Shown one piece after another: positions 1-11,326 of a stretch of DNA of 64,000 nucleotides. Position numbers and translations under genes: made by a program. The notes below the pieces were generated by a model. The model saw only the letters and a list, made by a program, of their open reading frames with translations, ran no database searches and was not told where the DNA came from. The stretch is from Telopea speciosissima (lineage: Eukaryota > Streptophyta > Magnoliopsida > Proteales > Proteaceae). Positions within the stretch are counted from its first letter, which is position 1. Every line of letters starts with the position of its first letter. Location of the stretch: the NCBI RefSeq assembly GCF_018873765.1, contig NC_057925.1, positions 11,853,568 to 11,917,567 on the forward strand, written 5' to 3'.

Positions 1-926
1 GGAAACACTGTTCTCCACCTCCCAGGTTTGCCCCCAATTTTAACTTCTCATATGCCGCGGTCTTTACTCGATCGGAACAATGGGGCCTACAATGAGCTCA
101 TGGAAATGGCAACCAATCTTCCCAAATCAAAGGGAATTATAGCAAACACCTTTGAAGCATTAGAGCCAAGAGCTATCCAGGCGATTGCGAATGGGGATTG
201 CATACCCAACGTTGGACCGCCAGTAGTTTCTACATTGGGCCATTGATTGCAGAACCCAAAGATCGATCCAGTGGATCAGATTGCCTATCGTGGCTTGATG
301 GGCAGCCGAGTCGGAGTGTTGTGTTCTTGTGCTTCGGCAGCTGTGGTGACTTCTCGGCGAAGCAGATTGCAGAGATTGCTTTGGGGCTTGAGAGGAGCGA
401 ACAGAGGTTCTTGTGGGTAGTAAGGAGACCTGACGACGGCAACCGGGTTCCGTCGTTGGCCATGGACGATTTCGATCTTGAAGCTGTGATGCCGGAGGGG
501 TTTCTCGATCGGACCAGAGACAGGGGACTAGTGGTGAAATCATGGGCGCCCCAGGTTGAGGTGCTGAGTAGGCAATCGGTGGGTGGATTCGTGACTCATT
601 GCGGGTGGAACTCGGTGTTGGAAGCAGTGAGTGCTGGGGTGCCCATGGTGGCTTGGCCGCTCTCTGCGGAGCAGCATATGAATAAGGTGGTTTTGGTGGA
701 GGAGATGAAGGTGGCGAAGCCGATGGTGGCGGTGGAGGGGGATAGGTTTGTAGTTGCTGGCGAGGTTGAGAAGAGAGTCAAAGCGTTGATGGAGTCGAAG
801 GGCGGGAGAGAGATCAGGGAACAGTGTTGGGAGATGAGGGAGAAGGCATTGGCTGCGTGGGCTGATGGTGGGTCGTCTTGGACTGCCTTTACCGAGTTGG
901 CCGAGTCATGGGATATGTCGTCTTGA
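1..926 (+). pseudogene. UGT88-like UDP-glycosyltransferase, 5' end outside window, frameshifted
   Basis: This is the C-terminal two thirds of a family-1 plant glycosyltransferase, which would move glucose from UDP-glucose onto a small phenolic or other acceptor in the cytosol. Frame 1 is open from position 1 (no start codon; the gene begins outside the window) to about 215 and matches the linker region of the three intact UGTs here. The match then moves to frame 3, starting with [12 protein letters not shown], and runs to the stop at 924-926. The net shift is -1 or +2 at about 195-225. The PSPG box is complete at 543-674, with [14 protein letters not shown] and a final AEQ, so Trp-22 and Gln-44 are those of UDP-glucose users. 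It is the most divergent family member in the window and the only one on the plus strand. A L1 tail starts about 20 bp after the stop. The shift may be a real lesion, a sequencing error, or a small unrecognised intron; the first seems likeliest. Confidence 0.85.
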
Positions 927-946
927 TTCAATGTCAGTAAATTGAT

Positions 947-1386
947 ATTTTTTTTTTGGGAAACTTTGGAGCTTATATTAATAAAAGAATAGGTATCACC
1001 TCCAATTCGCGGGCACGTCCAATTCCTCTAATTCCTCAAATAGGGGGAGTGGATCCTACCTTGGGCAGTGTTTTCGGGCGGGGGTTGGGTGGTCATTTTT
1101 GTCCCTATGTAAGGAATTGGAAGGGATAACAATTCATTAATAAAATTGGAAATAAAGTATTTACATTCTGTAATATTTCTTGCTGTTGGTGTCATCCCTC
1201 AATAGTGAGGATAAACCCTTCGGCAAGCCGTCTATGCTTAAAATGAATCTCATGGCAAGAGTGAGCAAATCCTGCTAGGAAATCGGCACAATAGTTGGTT
1301 TCTCGTACATGGTGCATAAAAACACAGCTCCTGAACTTCCCCCGTAGCATATGGATATCCCCAAGTAGTCCAAACATGAACCAAGG
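947..1386 (-). mobile_element. L1-type LINE 3' fragment (RNase H end)
   Basis: Read on the minus strand, 1192-1377 encodes a peptide with HHVRETNYCADFLAGFAH, the signature of the C-terminal RNase H-like domain of plant L1 LINEs. Its tail faces left and ends in a T-run at about 949-958 on the plus strand, that is, a poly(A) on the element's own strand. The sequence just inside the tail resembles the tail of the LINE at 60981. It is 5'-truncated and interrupted by the foldback MITE at 987-1135. It sits directly in the 3' flank of the UGT at 1-926. Confidence 0.65.
987..1135. mobile_element. Foldback MITE (GAAT/TATCACCTCCAATTC family), nested in LINE
   Basis: The 149 bp element begins GAATAGGTATCACC and ends in the near-inverse GGATAACAATTC. 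It is flanked by a perfect 10 bp direct repeat, attaataaaa, at 977-986 and 1136-1145. Its centre holds GGTGGTCATTTTTGTCCC, a core seen again in many foldbacks here. The 9-10 bp duplication points to Mutator-type transposition. It is the same family as 41569-41755 and probably 36425-36603. Confidence 0.8.
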
Positions 1387-1389
1387 TGG

Positions 1390-1615
1390 GTAATTTGGTC
1401 ATTTTATTCTTTAATTTTGATGACTTTATATCAGAAGGGCATTTTGGTCATTAGATTCCCTAAACCTAACGTCTAACGTCCCAAATTAACGGATTAGACC
1501 AAAGTGCTACACTATTTTGATAATAAGGGAGAGTTTACAATTAGAAAAGTTGTAGGAGACATTTGGACAAATGGGCATTTTTAGGGGGGCATTTGTTAAA
1601 AACCCTAAAATTACT
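1390..1615. mobile_element. Orphan MULE-like terminal repeat
   Basis: On the minus strand from about 1611 the sequence starts gggtttttaacaaatgcccc and continues with spaced 'cccatttg' and 'aatgacc' words. This style matches the terminal inverted repeats of the MULEs at 12678, 34704 and 59552. No partner end lies to its left in the window, so this is a truncated element or one whose other end is outside. Confidence 0.35.
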
Positions 1616-2600
1616 AAATTACTTAAGGGAGGGTGATAGGCATACCGCCCGCCCGCGTGTAGTAAGGTAGTAGGCGGCACCAATAGAGGCACCAAATGGG
1701 GCATCATACAAGAGGGGCATGCGAGTCATTTCAAAGGAGGGAAGAGAGAGATAGACAAAGCGGGCCCTAGCTTGTGGAATACGTGTGGTGTCCCAACTTT
1801 TTCCCATTACTTAATCCAGAATTAGTGTTATTTGCATTTTTGTTTTTGTAAATTTTTTTGCATATAAACTCAATGGACCAATTTTTCCTTCACCCATGGT
1901 GAAAGAAGAATTCCCTCACCATGGCCATATAAACCCTTTCATTGAACTTAGAAGGGTATTTCTAAGCATGAACAATAGCATGTGGAAGTTAATGATAAAT
2001 CTAAAATCAAATTATAAGGTTGCATCACTAGTGGTAAAGTTAACGGATATTCAAAAATCCATATTTGATCCACGTTCGTATTCATTTGGGAGAATCCAAA
2101 TCTGTCTGAAAACTAATCGGATACGAATATGATAAATCCCATATTCGACCATTATTATTCGATTCGTTTAGCAATCCGACAGTAATAAAATTGATGAAAT
2201 ATATCTTTTTGTTCGTCTATCTGATTAAATTACCTTATTAGATTTTATTTTCTTATTTTTATAATTTTATAAGTTAAAATAATGTGATTGTTTTTCTAGA
2301 TTTTTTATTCATTTATATATATATATATATATATATATCTTATAATAGTACGTACTCTACATTGTTTGTCCAATTTTTTAAAATGACAAAAAATACCCTC
2401 TCCCCTCTCTCTTTCTCGTACAGAAGAATCCTTCCAAACTCGAAAAGACATGTCCATTGATCTCCTGCCTCTCAGTCTCTCTCGTTCATGGGAAACCCAC
2501 CTCCCAAAATCCAAAAGACATGTCCATCCATCCCCCTCCTTTGCTGGGGCTCCCTTCCTCACTCCCTCGCTCGCTCGCTCTGTCTCCCTCAAAAAACCCC
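1616..2600. other. Gene-free AT-rich stretch with short repeats
   Basis: No gene is seen. The interval holds a decayed hAT-like stretch at about 2033-2175, with repeated 'ggatacgaatatg' words like those in the MITEs at 22696 and 61946. An (AT)n microsatellite lies at about 2314-2338, and a purine/pyrimidine-biased region (CTCTCTCC) at 2396-2590. Confidence 0.5.
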
Positions 2601-3631
2601 CAAAAAAAATGTAATTAATTACAGCAATTAGGCATACGAAGAGGAAAGCAAACCGAGAGTGGAGGATTTCTCTCTACTCCCTCCCCTCTCAATCACTTTT
2701 TATTATGTTGAGCAGGTGTCGATAACACTAGCATAACATCGGAAAATAAGAATCAATTCCAAGGAGGTTTTTGTGATGCCACCTGCGTGAAGGATTTTCC
2801 AAAAGACCGCTCCAAGAATCCCTTTTGTTCCCTCTGCGATCTCCCCAAAGGCAAGTTCTTTGAACTTTGCCACTGATTTTAAGTTACTTCTGTTTCATTT
2901 TTGTTTGTTGTTTCGGTTTATTTTTTTAATCTTTCCTGTTGCATCCTATTCGGTCGCTCTTAACTGTTTAATGGGTTGGTCCAGATTTAAAATTCTGAAG
3001 AGTTTCATCATGATTACGGTATAGATTTTTTTAACCTTATCCAAAACGAGCTTGAATGCAGTTGGAGATCTGTATTGGGTTCCCTCCCCTCTTAAGTCGT
3101 TTCTTTCTCTTTCACCCTTTTGGTTGTGCTTGGTTGTTTTTTAATCATTACTTCCACGATTTGCTTGATCGGAATTAAAATTGGAACAAAATTTTCAACT
3201 CTGTAAAAAAAAATTGGACGAGAAAAGGAAAATAAAAAGGAATGGAGTTATAGTTCATACTGAATGTTACTGATTATTGTATTATTTTCCTTCTTGGGTG
3301 AAAAATCGAGAGAGAATCAAAGCCGGAGTCGTTGAGTTATTTCAACCTCTCTTACTAATTCCCATGGTGTGTATAGGTGGCTTTGTTCTTGTGCCATGAC
3401 AGAATTATGAATTTTTTTTCCTGACAATCTTCTTAACAGATTATCAACAGCAGATTTGGCATTATTGAGTGTCCTGTCCACTCCATTACAGATGTGCTTA
3501 TAATCTATCTTCTGTTATTTGTTTTCCTTTTGCATTGTCATCTATCTCTTCCTATAATTTGTTTTGTTGTATGAGGAGCAACTTCTTGTAATTTAATATC
3601 TTTTCTGACCTATATCTACCTCCCTGATTCA
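2601..3631. other. Unassigned, exon/intron-like sequence upstream of GAPDH debris
   Basis: The stretch has plant intron-like T-rich composition. One GC-richer patch at about 2700-2850 is open as a short plus-strand peptide with several cysteines (around GGFCDATCVKDF). I do not recognise it. It may be another fragment of the same duplicated segment as the GAPDH and ALDH pieces. Confidence 0.25.
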
Positions 3632-4140
3632 GCCACTCAGAAGATTGTTGATGGGCCATCAAAACTGGAGAGGTGGAAGAGTTGCTTCCTTCAACATCAT
3701 CCCTATTAGCATTGGAGCTGCCAAGGTAATTAATTCCAATATAATGACATTTAGATTTGGAGCAAGACGTTATTGCAAATAGATCTGTGCACTCTTGGCT
3801 ATTGGCCAGTTCTTTGTCTTGTATATTTCATTTGTATTCTTTTTTATTTGAATGGCTTTTCAAAATTCAGATGAATGATCTCTCTATTATTTTAGTCTAT
3901 GGCTGTGAATCTTGAATCTTATTCGAGGGAGCCTCTTTAGTCTTTTATGTTAGTAAGTGGCTTTCAATCCTGAATCTTAGTCTGTGGGTGAATTAATTTA
4001 CATTTGAATGTTCTCGATTATGTAGGTTGTTGGGAAGGTTCTGCCATCGAGAAATTGATTGGAATGGCCTTCTGTATTCCCTCCGTTGATGTTTCAGTGT
4101 TTTGGATCAAAGCTGCCATCAAGTATGTGGTGAATGCAAC
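3632..4140 (+). pseudogene. Cytosolic GAPDH (GapC-like) fragment, two intron-separated exons
   Basis: Exon-like block 3632-3725 carries the glycolytic GAPDH region ATQKIVDGPS, then after a frame change GGRVASFNIIP and GAAK. It ends at an AAG|GTAATT donor. The next block starts after an AG at 4024-4025 and reads VVGKVLPS, then (frame changed) LIGMAF, IPSVDVSV and IKAAIK, to about 4140. These are consecutive segments of NAD-dependent glyceraldehyde-3-phosphate dehydrogenase. Because the intron is kept, this came from genomic DNA and not from a processed transcript. Frameshifts and missing exons make it non-functional. The decayed ALDH exons lie 1.7 kb downstream in the same orientation. Confidence 0.75.
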
Positions 4141-5837
4141 AATGATTACAGCAGATTTTTTATATTGATCTTCTTTTGCTCATGAGGCCTCAAAGGTTAA
4201 TTCTCTGTTACCTTTTTACTCTCCTTTAATCTCCACTCTCACTCACTTTGTCTTCCTTTTTGTGTATATTTGTCCCTCTTTTTACCTTTCGGTCGCTGCT
4301 TAAATTTGCTTGCATTCATTATTCTTTCCTTCTTTATTGTCCCATTAGGCCTGTTGCAATGAGCAGTTACAGCGAAGGAGTTGCATGGAAAAAGGCAGAA
4401 ATTAGTCTCCTTTCTGAGAAGTTGATGCTTCTTGCCGGATACTTTTTCCAGGTTTGTTGCCTTCCTTTTAATTCACTTCTTATGGTTAGATGCTAGACTT
4501 TCTATTTACCTGTTTTGACTCCTTATTATTTCTGTCTATTTCTGTGTTTGGAATGGATTCTGTAGAGAAACAGCAAGAGCGAGAATGACATGGAAACCCT
4601 AAGTGCTTCTCGGATGATCGTTATTTCTTTCTCTCCCTTATCAATCTTCCCTCCAAAGTGGAATTTATCCAGAAGACCTCTTCATTTCGCAATCCCCTGC
4701 AAATGTATCATATTTTTTCTTGTTCGAGTTCCATTGTTTCTCAAATGGATGTCCTTTTCTTGTTTTTCATCTTTAAACTTTTCTGTCTTCTACAACAATG
4801 CACCCTTCCGTATATTTCTGAGCAACCAACAAAGAGAAATTAGATCTATCTCCTCATCAAGCTCTAGGTTCCTATCTTGTCATGCAACACTTCCATGAGC
4901 TAATCTCTTTTATTAACTAACCTTTGAATATAATTTAAGTGTTTAAATGTCTGAAGCTTGGATTGACCTCCATATTGAGTATGCACCTGAAAATTTTATG
5001 CTTCTTTTGCTACCTATGGGTTAATTTATGACAAGGATGGTTATAAAGCTAATAATTTTAAGCTTAAAACTATGGATCTGATAAGTTAGAAATAGGCCAA
5101 ATGTGAAACGAACACTTTCAATCTAGCATAGGTCTTTCTATTTCCTTTTTAGCTTTGTTTAGATTTTTCCTTTGTTTTCCTCAGCCTCTCTCTATTCTCT
5201 TATCTCTCTCCCCTTCCACTCCCTCTCTCTCATGCCTCCCTCCCTCCTTCCCTCTCTCTATCTCTCCCTCCCTCACGTTTCTCCCCTTCCCCATACCTCT
5301 CACATGTCCCTCCTCCTCTACGCCCCTGCCCCATTCCTCTATTTCTCTCATGTCCCTCCCCCTCTCAAGTATTTGACTAGCAGAATGGGTTAGAGATTGG
5401 ACAAGTTAGCAATGTTGTCTGTTAGACTGCAAGCATCCTCAATATGTCAATGGATGGTAGTGAGACTTCTCTTGTCCTTGGCAGTTTGGTGAGAAAAGGA
5501 TAGGGAATTACTCTCTAGGACCAGGAAAATTATAAATCATTGTGATAAGAACGTATCACCTACAGTTTTACAATTTAATTATGTGAATATAATCCTGATT
5601 GTATTCACATATTTTTGACAATCATTAAGTGGATCAATATTTAACACTTCTATCAATGTCTACCAATCTAATTTAGATATTTTTATTCATCCAAAAAAAA
5701 ATAAAATTAGATATTTTTTTTTTGGATAATCAACTGAATGGATTACAGCTTTAGTTATAGCCTTCATTAAGTTGCTCTGTTTCTTCCACTCTTTTTCATT
5801 TTATTAAATATTTATAACTTTTGCATATCACTTTAAT
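4141..5837. other. Gene-free stretch between GAPDH and ALDH fragments
   Basis: Intron-like, T-rich plant sequence. A possible exon at about 4358-4451 reads SYSEGVAWKKAEISLLSEK and ends at an AG|GT step, but I cannot assign it. A CT-rich low-complexity tract (TCCCTCTCTC) fills 5165-5365; long open frames there come from base composition. Confidence 0.3.
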
Positions 5838-6555
5838 GGAATCAACTGAAACTGGCAAGATCTAAAGTGAATTGGCTGCAAAAAGGAATCAAACCTGTGA
5901 CATTAGAGCTTGGAGGGAAGTCGACGTTGACCAGGCTGTTGAGCTTGCACACTTTGCTCTATTCTTTAATCAGGTTTGTTCGATTGAGAGTTTTTGCAGA
6001 AAAAACTTAGATTCTTATGATGATGGGATCGTAAATTGAGGTTGTGCTGTCTTCAGGGTCAATATGTTTGTGCTTGGTTTCTTAAATTTGTACATGAATT
6101 TGTATATGATTAGTTCGTAGATAAAGCAAAGTCACGTGCTATGAAATTTATTGTTGGTGATACCTTTAAAATAAGTGTTGAGCAAGGTCCTCAGGAGACT
6201 ACTCTCTCTACTCACACTCCATCTGACTCTTGCTGATCTGCATTCTGCATCTTTTCTTATTGCATATAATTGTTAGCCCGTATATCTTTTAGTATTGTTG
6301 CTTTGATCAACATTTTCAGATGGATTCAGAGCACACACACTCCATCTGACTCTTGCTGATCTACATTCTGCATCTTTTCTTACTGCATATAATTGTTAAG
6401 CCTGTATATCTTTAAGTATTGCTGCTTTGATCAACATTTTTAGATGGATTCAGAGCACTTTGAGAAGATATACATAAGATCTGGCATTGAAAGTGGGGCA
6501 AACCCTTGAAGATGAAGGTCAAAGACTGAGAACCAAAGGCTACTTTATAACCTTT
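5838..6555 (+). pseudogene. Mitochondrial-type aldehyde dehydrogenase (ALDH2-like) fragment with introns
   Basis: Three consecutive exon-like blocks match plant ALDH2. Block 5838-5973 has STETGKI, LAAK, PVTLELGGKS and, after a frame change, DVDQAVELAHFALFFNQ, ending at CAG|GT. Block 6131-6193 has VGDTFK and VEQGPQ. Block 6442-6555 has MDSEHFEKI, YIRSGIESG and KGY. The intact enzyme oxidises aldehydes with NAD; the motifs seen belong to the NAD/catalytic-domain stretch just before the active cysteine. The usual FIVCED segment between GGKS and DVD is deleted, and frames are broken. Retained introns show a genomic duplication. Confidence 0.8.
6217..6460 (+). repeat. Tandem duplication inside the ALDH pseudogene (about 120 bp x 2)
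   Basis: A unit beginning cacactccatctgactcttg and ending agatggattcagagcac occurs twice in a row (about 6217-6335 and 6336-6460), with over 90% identity by eye. It covers the end of an intron and the start of an ALDH exon, so the exon start is present twice. Confidence 0.85.
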
Positions 6556-7810
6556 TAGAAGTATTCTCTCTATTGATGATTCTTTTTATATATATTTTTA
6601 AGTTGTAGACTGGGGAGACCAGTTGGAACTATGGGTTGGTAAGACTACTTATACGCAAGGAAACACATTTCGTTTCAAAATGCAAGATCTCCAGTTCGAG
6701 AACAATGTGGGGTGGAGAAATTTCAAGTTCACATATGTTACGAATCCAAATATTTATTTTCAATGTATCAGTAGACAAACACTTCGCTCTATACATTTGT
6801 TGATGTATTCCATTGAATTGGGCATGGAGCTTTCTAAATGTCTGGCATTTGTTTCATTTTATTTGTTATACTCCATTGAATTTTGCATGGAGCTTTCTAA
6901 ATTCTTGGCATTTGTTTCATTTAATTTGTTCTAAACATTAAGTGTTAGAAGTGTGTTCAAATAATTCAATATGGATGAACCTAGAAAAGGGTGTTGAGGG
7001 TTGGAACATACCTATGGCAAGAACTCCAGGAATTCTGACATTTTCCCTTGATTTTGAGTAACTAATTTCCCATATATTTCAATAAACATTCACTTATCTG
7101 TGAACTTTTTTTATTAAGACATGCCATTTGACATTTTCACATAACTTCTACGACAGGATATTTAATACTTTACATTGTTTTTGTTTTTAATTTATTTTTG
7201 AGGGCAATGACAAGTGAGTTTACTAGTACTTATATGAGTCTCTCTACTTTTAACAGGATACCTATGCTTTACATTGTTGATGGGCCTATATATTTTCGTG
7301 CATAATCCATGTGTTTGCATAAAGGTTCACAGTTTAAACTTAAAAACTTAAAATTGTTGGATGGGCTAATGGACCTCCACAATCCATGTACGTATCCAAT
7401 AAAAAAAACTAGGATTTTTCTCAATAACGACTCTTTGGAGAGTTTAGACAATCCAACCGCAGATCCCATGAGAAGCATTAATTAGAAGCCTATTATTCCA
7501 CCAAGATAGCGAGTTCCAAACTGCAAATCTAATGAGAATCATCAATGTAATGAAATCCAAGAAGCGCCACCTTGTGTCAAAGCTTTTGCTTCAGGAGGCA
7601 AGAAACCAAATATGCCCTTCCCTTCATGGTGTGTCCACCCGAGGTTTGGAAAATTTCCTGCAAACCGGGCAGCACAGGCGACGAAATGAAATAATCCCCT
7701 TCCCTTATGGGTTTGCAAACACCCTTTTAATCGGAATGGAATTCCATTGGATGCCTATGATTTGTAAGAAGATTTTGTCCACTTACCGTTGGCATAAAAA
7801 TATATATACC
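6556..7810. other. Gene-free stretch
   Basis: AT-rich sequence without a recognisable gene. One plus-strand open patch at 6623-6760 (peptide around NTFRFKMQDLQFENNVGW) looks coding-like but is unassigned. A short internal repeat (ttccattgaattgggcatgg / ctccattgaattttgcatgg) lies at about 6805-6920. Confidence 0.3.
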
Positions 7811-8306
7811 TAGGGGTGCAAGTTTAGCCCTATCGACCCGAACCCGCCCAGGCCTGCCCTGAGCCCAAACAGGGATTGGGCTGACATACCCGGCCCAGCC
7901 CGACCATGTTTTAAGTTATACTATAAAATATATATTTATGTACTATATATATGTTATAAACTTTAAATATCACACATATTTTATTATATTATATTATATA
8001 TGAAGATTAAGTGATAATATATTTCATTATAGTGATTATATATGAAGATTAAGTGATAATATATTTTATTATAGTGTTATTTTACCCCTGACCTAGCCCA
8101 ACTCAGTCCAGTCCAAACATCTCTCCCTTCTCCCACTCCATGATCAGGTTCAATCAGGGTCAGCCCGGCCCAACCTTGAGGGCGGGTCAGGGTTGGATTT
8201 TCCAGGCACTGAGTCAGGGTTGGGCCAGTCCTAGGCCTAGCCAAGGGGACTCAGGGTTGGGCTGGGTTTTAAAAAGCTCAGCCCAACCCGACCTCTTGCA
8301 ACCCTA
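7811..8306. mobile_element. hAT-type MITE, 496 bp
   Basis: The ends are TAGGGGTGCAAG and CTTGCAACCCTA (one mismatch), with 'cccaacccgac'-rich subterminal repeats and an AT-rich middle. It is flanked by 8 bp tatatacc (7803-7810) and tatatgcc (8307-8314), 7 of 8 matching. Ac-like ends with an 8 bp duplication identify the hAT superfamily. There is no coding capacity. Confidence 0.85.
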
Positions 8307-8323
8307 TATATGCCACGTGTGGC

Positions 8324-8889
8324 TAAGGCTATCAAATGGGCGGTTCCTTACCTGTTCTAGTCCGAACTGTCCCAAAACTAGGATCTGGTCCCACTTAATA
8401 AGTGGACGGTCCGGTTCCGGTTCCTCAATGGTTCTAAGCAGTCAAAGTTTCAAACAGTCAAATATGTAAAAATTCTGAAATATACGTATAAAATTTCCAA
8501 ACATACAAATAATTGAATAGATATTTTAAGCATAAAATAATCAAACATCAATTCATAAAGCATACAAACACTAAACCAAAAGCCCAACATTTACACTTCC
8601 AAATCACCAACCCCAAATCAAATTCAAATTGTTATAACTATTAAATATTAACTAACCCTAAATAAATAATTTAGACATGTGAAATGGGTCATAGAGGTTC
8701 TGGTTCTAATCGGTTTCTCACTAGACTTTCAGTTTTAGACCCATTGAGAAACCTGTTCCAGAACCGTCCCGCCCCTTTAATAATCGATCCCAAAACCAAC
8801 TCCCAGAATTATCCCATTTAGAAATGGGACGGTTCAGTTCCAGGTTTTAGCGAGACGGTTCCATTTCCAGATCCAAATTGACACCCTTA
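8324..8889. mobile_element. hAT-type MITE, 566 bp
   Basis: The ends are TAAGGCTATCAA and TTGACACCCTTA, with 'aatgggcggttcc / ggaaccgtc' subterminal words. It is flanked by cgtgtggc (8316-8323) and tgtgtggc (8890-8897), which differ by one C-to-T. It starts only 17 bp after the neighbouring hAT MITE ends, so two related elements landed almost side by side. Confidence 0.85.
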
Positions 8890-9126
8890 TGTGTGGCTGA
8901 GGTCTGTCTTACTCTTGTACAATGGCTCCATTTCTGTTACTGTTATGTAGGTGGAGCCCTTAGTGGCCTTCACCCAAGGACTAAACTAAACCTGGGCAAG
9001 AGTGCAGGACAACGCTCTACGAATGGGGCCATCAGGTTCTAAAGATAATAAGCACCAAAACTGGATCGAATTTCCCTCTATCGATGGTTAAAGAGATGAA
9101 TTAAAATGTATTTAGATGACCCGCGC

Positions 9127-9356
9127 TGGGGGTTAGCTCGGCTGGTAAAGGACACAGTGCAATGCCATGAGGTCCTTAGATCGAGCCTCTGCGATCTCCT
9201 GTTACATGAGTCTATGGGAGGTGGGTTCTTACCCCTGGCCTGAATCGTGCTACAATAAAATGAGCCCAGATCCTCTCCAATGACATTTAACCGGGTGTGC
9301 AAAAGTGGTCCAGATGCCACAAATCTATGAAATTTTTTGCTTCTTCTTCCCAATTG
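9127..9356 (+). mobile_element. tRNA-derived SINE
   Basis: A polymerase III-type head is visible: an A box TAGCTCGGCTGG at about 9134-9145 and, about 33 bp on, a B box-like stretch (gatcgagcc) near 9179-9187. These are followed by a tRNA-unrelated body with ggtgggttcttacccctgg, typical of plant Au-like SINEs. The head does not fold as a full tRNA, so it is not a tRNA gene. The 3' limit and target duplication are uncertain. Confidence 0.6.
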
Positions 9357-9395
9357 TAATTCTAGGATTCTGGTGGATTCTTATATGATTAGAAT

Positions 9396-9572
9396 TCAAC
9401 CTTGAAGCATAAAACTACCTTAGAAGCAAAATGTCCACAAGACTAGTTAATGGTTGGATATATAGATATATGAAGCTCCATAACACTTCCAAATTCAATG
9501 CATGAATGGGCAGGAAAGGAAGAAGAATAAGGATTACAATGTATATATAGTATATATGTTTGTCTATGACGA
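9396..9572 (-). other. Probable 3' UTR of the ZIP gene
   Basis: This lies directly after the ZIP stop codon on the minus strand. It is marked as UTR-like because about 150 bp of it (9396-9541) recurs at 16749-16925 without any coding sequence. Confidence 0.5.
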
Positions 9573-11231
9573 CTAGTCCCAAATCATCACAACTGCTATA
9601 ACTCCCACCCCAAGAAGGACACAAAGAAATTTGAAGAAAGGGTTGTCAAAGTAGCTGTGTTCTTGTGGTTTGAACCCTTTGGCGATAAGGTGGTGGATGG
9701 CAACATAGATGAAAACACCAGTGGCAATACCCATAGTGATAGCATAGATCCAATCTGCCACTGCTCCTTGTGTAGTGGCATCAATGGCAATGCCAATTCC
9801 AACTCCGACAGGGCTTGAAATAGCAAAGGCGAAAGAATAAGCAGCAGTGGCTAGAAATGGCCTCTTTGGCAACATACGCAACAATGCAATTCCCATGGCA
9901 ATGGCTGCAAATATTTTGTGCAAGGATATTGTCCACAAGTTTCTCCATGCATCTGCATTGGTGCCTGCAACAAATATTAATGTTCCCAACAAGTAGTCCC
10001 ATGAGAACTTCCACAATTAGACCAGGTGCTAACTACTGTTTATGTTCAATTTGAAAAATAATTTAGGATGAGTTTGGCAGCATTGATCTTGGAATTAAAT
10101 CATATTGATAGCAAGAATCTTACGTAGGTTCACCTGAGATGAGCTACATCCACGGCCAAGCAATAACTAGCTAGACCTTCTACTATTCAGATGAAGAAAT
10201 TATAAAACCCTCACACACACCCCCTCCTTATGAGATCAACCCTACATATAGTGTTTTGACGGGTTACAATATAGAGAAATCCTAATCCCCGAAAGTATAA
10301 AATTACCCCTACCTAGTATAGGGGCTTTTTGTTCCCTTAAAACCCCCCACAACCCACTCACGGCAAGCAGGACCATTGTTATTGGGGAAGAATCAACAGT
10401 ATGTTTGACTGACTCCCTAACAATGAGGGCATTGTTGGTGACATGTACGGCAGTTTGGCCTATTTACTATCCGTGATTACAGGAAATGTTTTATGCTCCT
10501 TCCATGAGCTCTTCATGTTGATATCAAATAAAACTTTCTTCTAACAAAAAATTAAAAGTCCTAAAAAGAATAGAAAAAGAAAGGAATTCAAAAGCTTTAC
10601 CTGCAACTCCAACAGCAATGCCTTCAAACACAGAGTGAAAGCAAAGGGCGAGGATGAGCAACAAGGTATCCCCAAATGAAGATGTCTTGATGAAAACAGG
10701 GTTGACGTCCACGACGGCCATCTCTTTTCCTGCTGCTCTTCCATGTCCTTCCTCCACTTCTACGACCTCCACTTTATCCATTCTTGCTGTTCCGTTGACC
10801 ACGAAGCTTATGACGCAGTCGCCAAACATGGTGAGGAGATAACCAGCGGACGCCAGCATGAAGGCAAAAGGGTAGGTGTTGGTGGTGAGACCTCCGAAAG
10901 TCTGGCTGGAATCGCTCAAGAAATGCATAAGCGACGTCCCAAGGAAAACACCACCAGCGAACTGAGTGCCCATCAGAAGGAAGCTTTCATTCCATCGAAA
11001 GAAGTAAGGGGAGACTCCACCTGCAAAAGTGCTCACCAATAGGATTATGAGACACCATACTTTGGTTAGAATCAGAGCTCTGGAGTGCAGATCGATGCTT
11101 GTGTTGTTGCTATCACCATTGTTAGTGCCTCCTTGGGCCTTGATTAGGGAGAAATGCAGAGATAAGAGGTGAAGTAGGATTAGCGCAATCGTTGTTGACT
11201 TGAGAGATTTCATGGAGGAAGCCATGCCCAT
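9573..11231 (-). CDS. ZIP-family zinc/divalent metal transporter (ZIP2/ZIP11-like), two exons
   Basis: The CDS joins 11231-10601 and 9964-9573 on the minus strand (631 + 392 bp, 340 codons plus stop). The intron 9965-10600 has GCAG|GTAAAG and TTGCAG|GC borders, and splicing restores [14 protein letters not shown]. The protein has a likely signal peptide (1-33), TM1-3 (about 51-76, 84-106, 121-145), a variable cytosolic loop (146-183) and TM4-8. The ZIP metal site is present: H199 and E203 in TM4 (HSVFEG) and H226 in TM5 (LHKIFA). The C-terminus ends AVVMIWD, as in Arabidopsis ZIP2/ZIP11. The loop has a single His (EEGHGR), unlike the His-rich loops of IRT/ZIP1 types. The family moves Zn (also Mn, Fe, Cu) into the cytosol across the plasma membrane or tonoplast. 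The start is the first ATG; Met3 or Met7 are alternatives. Confidence 0.93.
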
Positions 11232-11326
11232 TGCCCAGGTAGAGCTTTCCTCTTCTCTAGTTTGAAATACGTAGAAGTCCTAAAAATCTCAAAATCAGCT
11301 CGATGATTATATGCCCAATCTAATGA

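Noticed and set aside
5155-5393. Small Ser/Pro/Leu-rich protein frames
   Set aside because: They come from a CT-rich low-complexity tract open in two frames at once.
9127-9200. tRNA gene
   Set aside because: A and B box-like words are present but no cloverleaf can be formed; it fits a SINE head.
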